Assembly: GCF_036370855.1 (NCBI RefSeq)
Contig: NC_088099.1
Location: 139,479,017-139,543,016, forward strand
Source of the DNA: Dromaius novaehollandiae
Lineage: Eukaryota > Chordata > Aves > Casuariiformes > Dromaiidae
Reading direction: 5' to 3'
Length of the DNA stretch: 64,000 nt
The notes beneath the pieces were generated by a model. It ran no database searches and was not told the origin of the DNA. It saw only the letters and a program-made list of their open reading frames with translations. Numbering within the stretch: position 1 is the first letter of the stretch; each line of letters begins with the position of its first letter. Below, in pieces: positions 53,357 to 63,389 of the stretch. The position numbers were made by a program, and so were the translations under genes.

Positions 53357-53677
53357 CGTCCGCCGGGGGCGCGGAGGCCACGGGCCCCCCGCCGCGGCCC
53401 TGCGCGCATTTCTTGCTCCAATAAGCAATAATTAGGTCCTAAGCTAATGATGTGTCAGCTGATCCGCTCCCCCCCCGTGTGCGCGCGGGGGGGCTGCGCC
53501 CGGAGACATCTCCATGGAAACCGCCCCCCACCTCTCCCCGCGGCCGCGGCCGGGCCGCGCCGGCCCCGCGCGCCCGCGCCCGCGCCCCGCGGAGGGCGGC
53601 GCGCGCCATCCCTAAATGGGACAGCGCTGCCCGTCACGGCGCCGCGCCGCCGTCGCCACAGAAACTTTTGTCCCGGC

Positions 53678-53689
53678 GGCCAATCAGCG
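53678..53689 (+). promoter_or_regulatory. CCAAT box (NF-Y type)
   Basis: GGCCAATCAGCG matches the NF-Y binding consensus (CCAATCAG core). It lies in the densest part of the CpG island, next to a run of GC boxes. CCAAT boxes typically lie 60-100 bases upstream of transcription starts, which would suggest a start near 53.75-53.80 kb if it is used in the + direction. This is a motif match only. Confidence 0.45.
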
Positions 53690-53749
53690 CGCGGGGGGGG
53701 CGCGGAGCGGCGCGGGCTCGGCCCGGTGCGCCGCCGCCAGCCCCGCCGC

Positions 53750-53769
53750 GGAGCGGAGCGGAGCGGAGC
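53750..53769 (+). repeat. (GGAGC)4 pentanucleotide repeat
   Basis: Four perfect GGAGC units sit about 65 bases downstream of the CCAAT box. They are followed by several interrupted GCGGAGC copies up to about 53815. The tract is purine-biased on the + strand and close to a likely transcription start. Confidence 0.85.
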
Positions 53770-54060
53770 GCGCGGCGCCGAGAGGGCGCGGAGCGGCGCG
53801 GAGCAGCGCGGAGCGGCGGCGCGCCGGCCCGGACGCCTGCCGCCGCCGGGAGGTGCCGGCTGCGAGGCGGCGCGGGCGGGGCGCGGAGCCGGGCGCTGGA
53901 TGGCGGCGGCGGCGGCGCGGGCGGGCGCGGCCGCGGACAGCCGAGGAGCGGCGGCGGCGGCGCGGCGCCTTCCCCCCGCGGAGGGGGCGTCCTGCCTGGC
54001 GAGGCGGGGGAGAGCGCGGAGACCTGCGTGAGCCGAAACTGTGGCACGGGGAGGGGACAG

Positions 54061-54839
54061 AACCAAGATTGCCCCCCCCCCCAAAAGAAAGGGGTTTCTG
54101 CTCAGCATCCGCACGCAAACTTACTTGAATGCCTTGTAGCCAGTTTAGCCCAGAGACCAAAGGAGAGCCCGCACCCGAGGAGTCCTACATGTGTGAGCAC
54201 CATCATTACACTGGCAGAGCAACCGAGAGCCGCCTCCTTTCCTTTACCAACATCCTCCTGGGACTGATCTTTCTCCTCTGGTCCAATATCCGAGCCTATA
54301 TCGTTTATATACATTTTTTTCCTCCATCTGCTGGGATTGCTAAGTAAATAAATAGATGAAAATTCCTATAAAGGCATCTGAAAATTCAGTGGGACTGAAC
54401 GTGAGGAAGTGAAATGCTCACAGACCGTTACAAATAACAATAATAATAAAAATACATATTTAAAATGTGGATTGGATGTATTAGGCTTAGAAAATAGCAG
54501 GTAAGAACTTTCTTTCTTTCCAGTACCTTCATGCCCGGAGCAGGGATCTCTAAAGCAAAACCGCCCAGCCCTGGAATAAAGGGGGAGCAAAGAGACCAGT
54601 TTGCCCTTCAGTGCTTCCTCCATCCTGCACGGTGAGGCTGCTTTAGGGAGAGGCACAGTCCGCCAGGACAGAGACAGAAAGCCTTTCGAGAAGGCAGCTG
54701 AGGGCTGCCGGGGTGGAGGAGGGTGGGCTTTTTTTTCTTTTCTTCTTTCCTTTTTTTTTTCTCCTCCTTTCACCTGCACTATCCTGGGTGAATCCGTGTG
54801 CAGCTGATACATGAAAAAGAAGAAGGATCCGAGTCAATA
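54061..54839. other. Inter-island segment, upstream/leader of NOL4
   Basis: This stretch is only moderately GC-rich. It starts with an 11-C run (54072-54082), then holds short TA-rich patches near 54.30-54.36 kb and 54.42-54.46 kb, and a pyrimidine-rich stretch at about 54728-54771. No coding sequence was recognised. It may be leader, a first intron of a leader, or proximal promoter. Confidence 0.4.
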
Positions 54840-55040
54840 TTTTCTTTTCTCTTCGCTAAGCCGAGGGATAGGATTTTAATTATTTATCCACCGAACCCTC
54901 TCCGGGTAAGACGCTGCTGGAGACAGTGGGATAGTCCTGCCTCGCACAATTATTAAAGAGACCGATCACGTACAGTGGAAGGATAAGAGGAGCCTCCACG
55001 AGACACGTTTTGCTTCCTGTGATCCGACACAGTTAAAAAA

Positions 55041-55073
55041 ATGAAGGAGAGCATTGCTACACTATTGAATTGA
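55041..55073 (+). other. Upstream ORF of 10 codons in NOL4 leader
   Basis: ATG at 55041 sits in an AAAAAAATGA context, with A at -3 (favourable) and A at +4. It reads ten codons (MKESIATLLN) and stops with TGA at 55071. It ends 263 bases before the NOL4 start. If it lies in the mature leader it could reduce initiation at NOL4 or allow reinitiation. Three shorter, weaker-context ORFs follow at 55191-55205, 55202-55216 and 55310-55330. Confidence 0.5.
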
Positions 55074-55244
55074 TTGCTACCCCCCCTCACCCATCCCCCT
55101 CCCCGGCCCCCCCCGAACCACCACCACAACAAAAAAATCAGCTGGGATCTGCCTGCACCGGGACCTCCTTTCGCTCCGGCTCGGAGGTGGATGCATTTTT
55201 CATGAGCGCTAGGTGAACAGGTGCAAAGTGCGTCCGGGCGGCCC

Positions 55245-55268
55245 GGACCCGGACCCGGACCCGGACCC
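55245..55268 (+). repeat. (GGACCC)4 hexanucleotide repeat in NOL4 leader
   Basis: Four perfect GGACCC units end 68 bases before the NOL4 ATG and are flanked by GGCCC units on both sides. If transcribed, the tract is in the 5' untranslated region. In overlapping frames it would read as Pro-Asp or Gly-Pro dipeptides, but no ATG-initiated frame includes it. Confidence 0.9.
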
Positions 55269-55309
55269 CGGCCCGCTTCCGTGGGGTGCGTGTGTGGCCG
55301 TGTGGGTGC

Positions 55310-55330
55310 ATGTGTGCGTGTGGGTACTAG
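55310..55330 (+). other. Upstream ORF ending six bases before the NOL4 ATG
   Basis: ATG at 55310 is in the same frame as NOL4, encodes six codons (MCACGY) and stops at TAG 55328-55330, leaving only six bases before the real ATG. Its -3 base is T, a weak context. The stop proves that the NOL4 protein cannot begin further upstream in this frame. Confidence 0.5.
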
Positions 55331-55336
55331 GAGATT

Positions 55337-55603
55337 ATGGAGAGCGGCGACCGGGACATGTACCGCCAGTTTCAAGACTGGTGTCTCAGGACTTACGGGG
55401 ACTCAGGAAAAACCAAGACGGTGACCCGTAAAAAATACGACCGGATCGTCCAGCTCTTGAATGGCTCCGAGTCGAGCTCCACGGATAATGCCAAATTCAA
55501 ATTCTGGGTCAAATCTAAAGGCTTCCAGCTCGGCAATTCGGACGAGGTCAGTGGTGGTGCTGGAGGAGGGAAGCAAGTGCTGTACGTGCCAGTCAAAACC
55601 ACG
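55337..55603 (+). CDS. NOL4: NOL4 first coding exon (N-terminal 89 residues)
   Basis: This is the first coding exon of nucleolar protein 4, a nuclear/nucleolar protein known mainly from brain and testis; its molecular function is poorly defined. The translation opens MESGDRDMYRQFQDWCLRTY. It continues with a lysine/arginine-rich segment at about residues 25-34, a serine-rich stretch near 44-49 (SESSS), a FWVKSKGFQLG motif near 56-66, and a glycine-rich linker at about 73-78 before VLYVPVKTT. I recognise this as the conserved NOL4 N-terminus, a region shared in looser form with the paralogue NOL4L. The start is firm because an in-frame TAG lies at 55328-55330, two codons upstream. The exon ends after ACG at 55603, followed by GTTAGT, so the junction is phase 0 after the Thr-Thr pair, where the family continues with Asp-Gly. 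The frame stays open past the donor to about 56110, but that extension is low-complexity and not NOL4-like. The remaining exons lie beyond the window. Confidence 0.95.
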
Positions 55604-55609
55604 GTTAGT
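55604..55609 (+). other. NOL4: Splice donor of NOL4 exon 1
   Basis: The sequence ACG|GTTAGT gives a GT donor exactly where NOL4 homology stops. It keeps phase 0. It is not a perfect consensus site because the base at +3 is T, but it is plausible. The alternative, retention of the downstream frame, would add a GC-driven tail unlike any NOL4 protein. Confidence 0.85.
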
Positions 55610-55910
55610 AGAGAATTGTCTTCCTTGTTCTATGTCGACCGCTGCAGCCCATACCGGGAGCGAGAGGAAAAGGGGGAGCCACAGCCACAGTTGGCTCGTT
55701 TCTCCCTCTTCCCCCAAGTCATCATCACCATGTTGCATTTGCGTGTCACATTATACCCCGCTCAGGTCTTTGTGGTCCTTGTCTCGCAAGCGATCACGCA
55801 CGAAGCGCACCGCGCCGCCCCCGCCTCCCGCGCCGGTGCGGCGGCCCCGGGCAGGGCCATTGTCCCGCCGCCGGCCGCGCTCCTGCCTTTGTGCGCAGGC
55901 CGCGCCGCCC

Positions 55911-55959
55911 GGCCCCGGCCCGGCCCGGCCCGGCCCCGGCCCCGGCCCCGGCCCCGGCC
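55911..55959 (-). repeat. GGGGCC-type hexanucleotide repeat in NOL4 intron 1
   Basis: On the + strand the tract reads one GGCCCC, three GGCCC, four GGCCCC, then GGCCGCGG. On the minus strand this is a run of GGGGCC/GGGCC units. It lies 308 bases into intron 1. The perfect part (55932-55955) has four hexamer units. Confidence 0.9.
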
Positions 55960-56067
55960 GCGGCGCCCTCGCCGGCGGGCTGCCGCACGGCGCGCCGCGG
56001 AGCCCCGCCGGCACAAAGCCAAGCGTGGCGCTGGTCGCTTGTTTGGGGGTTTCCCCAGGCAGGGTAT

Positions 56068-56102
56068 CTTTTCCTTTTTTTCTTTTTTTTTCTTTTTTTT
56101 TA
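56068..56102 (+). repeat. Poly-pyrimidine (T-rich) run
   Basis: A run of T blocks interrupted by single C residues marks the abrupt end of the CpG-rich part of intron 1. It is followed by TTAATTGGTAG, so a run-plus-TAG arrangement resembles a splice acceptor, but no open NOL4-like sequence follows. Confidence 0.8.
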
Positions 56103-58034
56103 ATTGGTAGACCGCAGCCCTTGAGGCACCGAGCAGCAGGAATGTGCCTTGCTGGCTCTGAAGCGCGGCTGTGCTATTAGGGGGAGCGGGGAGAGGATGC
56201 TCAACAAAGGGAGTGAGGTTTCCACATGACCAAATGGTGTATTTTGTTACTCTTTCTGGGATTGCACAAGTCTGGCAGCCATAAAGCTGAAACTCAATTG
56301 ATGCGATACAGTAGCGCTGCATCCCTGGCAGGCTCTGAAGCTGCATAGCTAGACGCAGGTCTAACAGCGCAAGAGCTATTATGCTTGGTGGTGGCAGGAG
56401 CTACAGATTTTCTTATTTAAGAAGATGGGAACTGTTGGCTACAAGTAGGTTTTGCCTATTGAACTCTCTTTGCGTATCATTGTTCTTACTTTTTATGCTC
56501 TAGGTCATATAAGCTAAGCTTCTGGAGGAGGGGTGGGGGAGCTGAAAAGGAAACCCGGCGAATAACAATATTCTTGCCTGGGCATTTGGGTTGGGTGAGC
56601 AGTATTTTCTTTCACAGTGGAAGCTCACCCTGAGCTAATGGGAAGGTTCCTGGGTGGCGCAGCAAAGGGGGCTTCTCGGAAAGTATTCTGGATCTGCCAA
56701 TGACGTAGGCTGCTGGGGAAATCTGCCTCTCTCTGCTTTGGTGAAGTAATAAACCTGGGCATTCCCGGGGGCTGGTTTATATTTGCCCCCTTGTCATCAT
56801 TGCCGTCATGGCTGTGAGGATGCAGAGGAGGGAAATTAATTTTAAGGGGTTTACAAATATGAAGATTGAAAGTGAAAGAGAAGCTCTGGACAGAGTTTAT
56901 TCCCTCTCTATGGTTTTTATTCACAAAAGCGTTCTAGGTCTGCCTACAGGTTCAGGTAATTTGGCGTGTTTCTTTTCTACGGTTAGAGGACGGATTGTTA
57001 ATTTCTGACCCCAGCAGATACTGTAGATAAAATTTATTTTTCAGTGAAATTTGAAAACAAATGTAAGTTAAATAAAAGTTGTCTAAAACAGAAGTCTCCA
57101 GTTAGGTGGATTTTTTTTTTAATACCTCTTCTGCTAACTGGAATAGTAATTCAGAAGAGCCAGTAGGCAAGATTTTATTCCTAAGCGTATCCATTTCACA
57201 GTAAATTAAAAACTGTAAGCAAATTCAGTATTTCTGGAGTAAAACTATGTTGACTACATTAATAAATAGAAGGCTAACTTTAAGCTTACAAGATGGAATT
57301 TAAGAATTAGCTGGTAATCAGGGCCTGGGAAACAAAAGACTTTTCAGTGATCTTCAATTTGTTTATTTCCTCTCACCTTTGCTAGGCCATAAAAACTTGG
57401 AATCCCACCTTGCATCCCCTCTTCTATTTTATTTTCAGATCAAATATTCAATTTTTTTCTTGATTTCTTTCCTTTAGAGATTTCAATCAGGGGTTGAGCT
57501 CCTTCTGGTCTTACCTTTGTTCATTTGGCAAATCATATCCTCAACCGTGAATGTCTGTATGTGTTTCTACATATGCATATATGTATTCATACTCATACAG
57601 AAATAACTACCTAGTTTTAACAACCAAGCAGCATTCATAATAAAAGCAAGGAATGAAAGTTATTATGACATATCTGTAAACAATTTCAGAATATCTGTAC
57701 ATTATGAGAATGATAACATGTAAATCCTTATGGAAAAGGTCTTGCATTTAGGTAAAATTTCTTCCTTCCTATTGCCTGCTTCCTCTAACCTATTAGCCAG
57801 ATAAATGAGAAAAGCTTATTCTCAGCATTCTTATACAACCATCAGCTCTGAGAAACAACTGCCACCCTCCCTCCTAAAAACAGGAAACTAGTGTCACCAT
57901 CCAATCACAAAATGCAGGGGAGTTATTTAAGTAGATCTGTAGTGTGGCAACTCTTTGTATGAGCTATTGTTAGGAAAGGGTCAGTATGTGCCAGGTGCTG
58001 AATTCTCCAAAACAACCCATCGTCTACAATATGG

Positions 58035-58115
58035 ATGCAGTCCCTGTCCCAAAGAAAGCCAGTGGCAAAGCTTCTGTTGACTTAAACAGGCTAGGATTTC
58101 ACCCAGTCTGAAATG
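58035..58115. repeat. Old amniote interspersed repeat fragment
   Basis: GCCAGTGGCAAAGCTTCTGT, TGACTTAAACAGGC and TAGGATTTCACCC occur in the order seen in old amniote repeats. It lies within NOL4 intron 1. Confidence 0.4.
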
Positions 58116-61100
58116 ATAATGTATAGGGGAAATACAGGATTTTCATTGGACAAGTAATTGTTGGTAAGCCTTAAAAGCCTATTTTCTCATTTCTTTAACT
58201 CTTCCTGATTACTTTAAAGTTTATTAATGTATGACCATTTAGAACTATACATCCTGTTTTTGTCTCACTGTTACCACACATATTTGAGCTTGTCTGGTTC
58301 ACAGAGAGAGCCGCAAACAATATCAGATCCCCAAACTGTGATTCCCTCCCTCATCCTCTCCCTCTTCTGTCTATCACTTGATCTCACCATAGGTAAAAGT
58401 AAATTCAATGTAAAATTAATCACTGCTGGCAGTATGAGCGCTCCCTCTGCAACAACAGGATGGATAGATGATTGTGGAATTTGTACTCTAAAGTCACAAG
58501 CTGGTCAAAAATAAGCAAATAATATTAAAATACTTTGTTAGGAATTATTCTCTCCTTGAAGCTTTAAGATTTGTTGCTCAGCTTTGCTGTCAGCCAGAGA
58601 GATTTGCTCCTGATGGTGCTGTAATCCACTGCTGCTGGTAATTAGACATCATTACTGCTGCGTTAAAGGGAAAGAGAGAAGGAGAGAGGACAGGCTGGGG
58701 CTAATTAACTACTTGATTCTAGGGAAAGAAAGAGAGCCTGATAGCAACTGGGAGGTTGCACTGGAACAGGCTACATGTACAACACAGACTTAATTGAAGC
58801 AAGGGTATCTTGCAGTCTCACAGTAGCTGAAGCTTGGTCTACTTTCATATTTTGTGGCCAGCAGTACACTAGGTTTTATTCTGTTTTTCCCTTGCTTGGA
58901 TGGTGAGTAGCTTAAAATCTCAGGCCTACATTAAACATCAATTTTAAGCATGCCAGCAAAGAGAATGTATAGATGATTATGTGTTGGCTTAATCTGTTTT
59001 ACTGGTATGGTCTCCTCAAGAGCAACAGGAACAAATCAATTTCTGAACAGTCACATCCCTCTGTGGCCTAGGAGATGCACTTTTGGTCACCAAGCAACAA
59101 CATCCCCTGCAAAACAGCCATTTTAGGTCCAGAGTGGGACAATACACAGTAAGGTATTTGTATGTGCAGTCCAGTGAATATCTCACTTCTGCAACTTTTC
59201 AGATTGCTACTGTTATTGTCATATGTTTTCTTCCATTAAGCCCAAGCTGCACTTTATAAGAATAGTGTAATGATGCCTAGCCTAGACACATTGTATAAAA
59301 GTGTTAGACCAAGAAATATGCCAAATGGCTAACAGTAATTAGTATCAAGTTTTAATGGTTGGTACTCATGATCCGTAAGAATGTGTGGAATTAACATCAC
59401 TAGTATAGTATCTTTTTAAACTGCATATATGATTTTTATGATTTTTCAGGGTATTTTCTGCTTAGTTCTTTATCTGGAGTTATTTATTGATTAGCAACTT
59501 GAGAACAAAGAAATACGAATTTATTTTCACCACTTTTCTTTCTCTTGCTTTATATTTTTCATAGACACAAATATGGCTCCTAAAATCAGTCTTAATTTAA
59601 AAATATATAAGTTACAAAATAGGGGCCCAAGCTGTATCAGCAGATTCTAAACAGAACTTTCCTTTAAAAAAGAAGGGCCTACATCATTGCAAGATATGTC
59701 TGAAAGAACTGAATACAAGCTGTATTAGCAAACGAAAGGACTGTAACCTCAAAGGCCAGTTTCCGATTGTCTCTATGTCATTGTTAATTTCGAAAAACTC
59801 GACTGACTGAAATCACAAACCTGAAGTATGAATTTTCTTGTGTCATTTTATACATTATAATTACAAACATGGAATAAACCTTCATTCAGAAACAAAATTA
59901 TGTTCACTTTAGTTAAATCGTTGTATCTTCCAGGAGGATCTAGTACCTCTTGGATTTCTGCTAGCAGAACCGTGAGGCTCTCTACAGGTGTAGGGCTGTA
60001 CTACTGAATCTGATTACAGGATTTAGGGCTTAAAAATGACAGGCCAGTGAGTTCTTTGGAACAGGGTACATCCCAGCCAACCTCTTGTTCAAAAACAGTA
60101 GATTGGCATACAAGTTCATTGTTCATTTGATTTTAGATAAATAACAATAACATGTAAGAAAAATATCACAGTATAAATAGCTTATATATCAAAACATGGT
60201 ATTTTAAATTATCTTATATTTTAAATTATGTTCATTCTTTTGGGACATTTTATAGCAATCTGAAAATATGCAGTTTTGCTTCATTACATTTCTCTTTTTG
60301 TAGCCATCAATATTAAAAATGAATAAAAGATTTTGTCAAATATATACTGGTAGCTCTGCAGCCTACTGAAGTGTCAGCCCATAATGGGAGTAAGTATCAC
60401 ATAAAGGTGAGGTTGAGGGTGGGCTATAATTCATTCCAAGGTAGAATTCTCCAGTAGTTTACAGTCTTGTTAAATGTACCTTCCAGGCTCAAAAGCTTGA
60501 ATACATTAAAACCCTGCAAGATCCATCCTGTTCTAACTGCCCTTCACATTTTCCTTAACCCTTGTTCAGGTCTTCAGAGCTTCCTCTCCTCCAGCTACCC
60601 ACACCCTCTATCCTGCTGTTTTCAGACCTCCCAGTGGACTCTGAGGAGGGAAGCTGGTGAATCAGACAGAGTGTTGGAAAATGGTCATAGCAGATGGAAC
60701 AAAATTGTTTAGTTGGCAACTCTTCATGTAGGCATTCAGCTAAGTGTGCATGAATAAAGAGAATAACTGTCCTGAAATTTAAAAATGTTAAAGTGGCCAT
60801 ATGTAAGATGCTATCTCCACATGTGTGTATGTGTGAGAGAAGCAAAGAGAGAAGGATTTGGGATATCATGGTAACAATGTTGAGCTAGAATTTTCCAAAG
60901 AAAGATGAGTCAAAGAGAACAAATTTTTTAAAAGGGAACATTTTAAAGTGTTTCCTCTGTAAAACTAGAAAATGTTAGCATTACTTAGAAACATAAAGTA
61001 GGGTGTACAGGTGTTCTATGAACTGGCAGTATGCCAAAAGTAGATATTTAATTAAAGTGAGTGACAAAGGGATTTTAATTTTTCTTTTCAGTGTAGCAAT

Positions 61101-62096
61101 AAAAAAAAAAACCCTACCGCTACTAATATATCCACTCTATACATGCATATATACAGCAAAAGACAGAATGACAGATGAAAGGCTGTTGCCCAGTAAAGGC
61201 CAGGCATATAGCTTGAAAGCCCACGTCTTCCCAGTGATCCAAAAAAACCCTTCCAGTTTAATTTTCAGGCCACTGAGCAACTTTGCTGAGAAGACTGAGG
61301 TGAACTTGATTCTTCACTGTTTTACCTCAGTCTCTTGTTGGTGAAGCTGCTTTAGATTCGCCAATGATGCACCATGGTAGAGACTCCAGCTCAGACACTT
61401 CAATGCTGATTTTCTACAAAGGTGCCAAGTATTCTTTCTGTAGCTACCTAGGGGTGTTATGATTAGCGAAAAGTAGGGGGGCGTTTGCTAGCAGGTTAGT
61501 GCTAGACTAGGCTGATATGGATCAGTACAACATAATGGTATTTTTCAGGGTTTTTTTATGCTGATAGTTTGTTTTTTACCCTAATTTGTGGTTGGTTCAC
61601 CATTGTTCTTGTTCTGTGCTCCAGACAGACTGGAGATACACTCTGGAGAGACTACACATATATATGCAGAAAAACTTCATGTAGAGAGGGCTTATTATGA
61701 ACACAAGCCTCTGTGGGAAGAAAGCTGGTGCTGGACTAATGTGGGAGTCATCAATTCAAATCTCATTTTACAGTAATTAAATAATTAAAATTGGCTGACA
61801 TCAAACCATGAGTTTTGGTCTGCTTCTGAAAGAAAGCAACTAGCAGCTGCTGGTTCTGGTCTGAAGTAAGTTATTTGGGTCCTGACCTTTCTCAGTACAC
61901 AGCATACAGCTGTGGAAGAGTTTTCTGGTAAAAGAGGAGCTAAACAAGCAGCAGAAATGTTGAGGAGAGATTTAGATGAAGTAGATGTGGAGAAAGATCA
62001 AGAGACAGCATGGCAGTAAACACTCGCCAGGAAGATCCTACCAGATTCTTCAGGCCTCCCATGCATCACAGGGCATCATAGGAATCTTTTGCTCTT

Positions 62097-62123
62097 TGTT
62101 GAGTAGGCTGAACCTACTCAACA
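62097..62123. repeat. Perfect 11-bp hairpin
   Basis: TGTTGAGTAGG and CCTACTCAACA form a perfect inverted repeat around a 5-base CTGAA loop. It lies in NOL4 intron 1. No flanking element was recognised. Confidence 0.8.
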
Positions 62124-63389
62124 CAGCTTCCAAAATGAGTAGAGCTTTCCAGAACATGGAAGATGTTTTGATGTTGTATATGTCATTTAAACCTGCCAGA
62201 AGCCTCTCTGATTTGAGAAAACTCAGGAGATATTACAATACATGAAAGCTAAGTTTGTATTGTCCTGCAGCAGCAGTGAATGTGATCCTGTTGCTTTTTT
62301 AAATTAAGTTTTTGTTCTATTTAAATAGAAAAGCCTCACAACTTTACATTTCCGCTGGCTAGGAATTTTCTTACTGGCCCATGAACATAAAATATCCAGA
62401 AGGGCAAGAACAACTTCCTACAGGTTATAGTTGAACATTCTTCTGGATGCAATGGCCTTCCTTAGAAATCACCAGCTCTTGTACGATATCACTTTTATTG
62501 CAGATATTGTGTAAGCTTCTAACTGCTCATTCAATAGTTCTGCAGAACCTGACAGTTAATACATGTATGTGCAGGCATTACAGCTAGTTGTTGAAATGGA
62601 ATGGTAGGATTTGAACCATTTACTTGTATCTGTGGATACTCTTCAACTGAAGGGGCTATCTGTAGTGAACATTTTACTTAAAAAAAAAAAAATCTGATCT
62701 ATGCTAGCGTTAACCTCAAGCAAAGACTTTCTTTCAGAAATAAATATTCTGTATAGACTCAGAAGGGTAACTTTTATTAAATGACCTATTTGAGCCTAGG
62801 ATGAAACTCATTCAACCTTTTTCATTTAAGAGACTATAATTAAGCTCCTCTGGGAAATGAAATATTACCAGTAAGATCCCTGTGTCTGAAAGTTTTGTAA
62901 ATTTTGTTACCCCAAAGATTTTAATATAACATGAGACTGATGCTGCAATGTTTTGACTGTACTTAAGAATATTTAGGGGGTAAGATCCCTTAAATGACTT
63001 TGACTTGAACTCAAAGTACAATCTTAGAATGAGTAAAGTAAGTTTTGTGATTGCTCTCGGAGTTGCCTATGGACTTATATATACCACTAGCAACACTGTC
63101 AAGGGATTTTCTACAAGATCTTTTTTTGAAGTAGATCCAGAGCTGAAGTTATTGCTGATAAATCATGACCTGCCTGTATGGTAAAACAGCAGTTGCACTG
63201 GCATGTGGAAAATCAAATTTATGAATGGACCAATGCTTGCTACCCTAAGCTGATAGCAGCTGAATAGCAAGCAAATAATTATAAAATTATTTAAATAAAT
63301 CAAAAGAAGTACAGCTAGGGTATGGCCACAGATTTCAGCAGACAGTGAAGACAATCAAAAATGCATTTTTCACTGCATATCTCCTCTGC

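Larger units (their letters stand above)
52260..54060. promoter_or_regulatory. Main CpG island upstream of NOL4
   Basis: The stretch is extremely rich in G+C and in CpG, with its densest core at about 52.86-54.01 kb. It contains NotI-type GCGGCCGC-like motifs, pentanucleotide repeats, a 16-G run and a CCAAT box. CpG density this high marks vertebrate promoters that are unmethylated in the germ line. The island sits 1.3-3 kb upstream of the NOL4 ATG and is the likely core promoter, or part of a bidirectional one. Long ORFs on all frames here are an effect of base composition. Confidence 0.85.
54840..55336 (+). other. NOL4: Probable NOL4 5' leader (5' boundary unknown)
   Basis: The sequence directly upstream of the ATG has no strong splice acceptor close to the start codon, so the leader is probably continuous with exon 1 for some hundreds of bases. 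It contains a C-rich stretch at about 55079-55115, a (GGACCC)4 tract at 55245-55268, and several short upstream ORFs. The transcription start cannot be fixed from sequence alone. It could lie in the GC-rich core near 53.7-54.0 kb or closer, around 54.8 kb, so the 54840 boundary is only a working limit. Confidence 0.4.
55140..56050. promoter_or_regulatory. Second CpG island over NOL4 exon 1 and early intron 1
   Basis: CpG-rich sequence resumes at about 55.14 kb, covers the end of the leader and exon 1, and peaks at 55.79-56.02 kb in intron 1. There it contains a GGCCCC-type hexanucleotide repeat. It ends abruptly in a T-rich run at 56068-56102. It is separated from the upstream island by about 1 kb of lower CpG density. 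Confidence 0.7.
56103..63389. other. AT-rich intron 1 body
   Basis: No exon is recognisable. The content is AT-rich single-copy-looking sequence with scattered short ORFs. At 58.03-58.11 kb there is a faint amniote repeat, and at 58.56-58.76 kb a block that may be conserved non-coding DNA. No other structure was evident apart from the 62.1 kb hairpin. Confidence 0.6.

Noticed and set aside
52512-53631. REST/RE1 half-sites (TTCAGCACC at 52512 and GGACAGCGC near 53619)
   Set aside because: The halves are 1.1 kb apart and each lacks its partner at the right spacing, so there is no functional RE1 match.
52776-54267. Many long ORFs (up to 271 codons) on both strands in the CpG island
   Set aside because: They overlap in nearly all frames, are Ala/Arg/Gly/Pro-rich and result from the scarcity of stop codons in GC-rich DNA.
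55604-56110. Open extension of the NOL4 frame beyond exon 1 (to 257 codons)
   Set aside because: NOL4 similarity stops exactly at the GT donor, and the extension is low-complexity translated CpG island.
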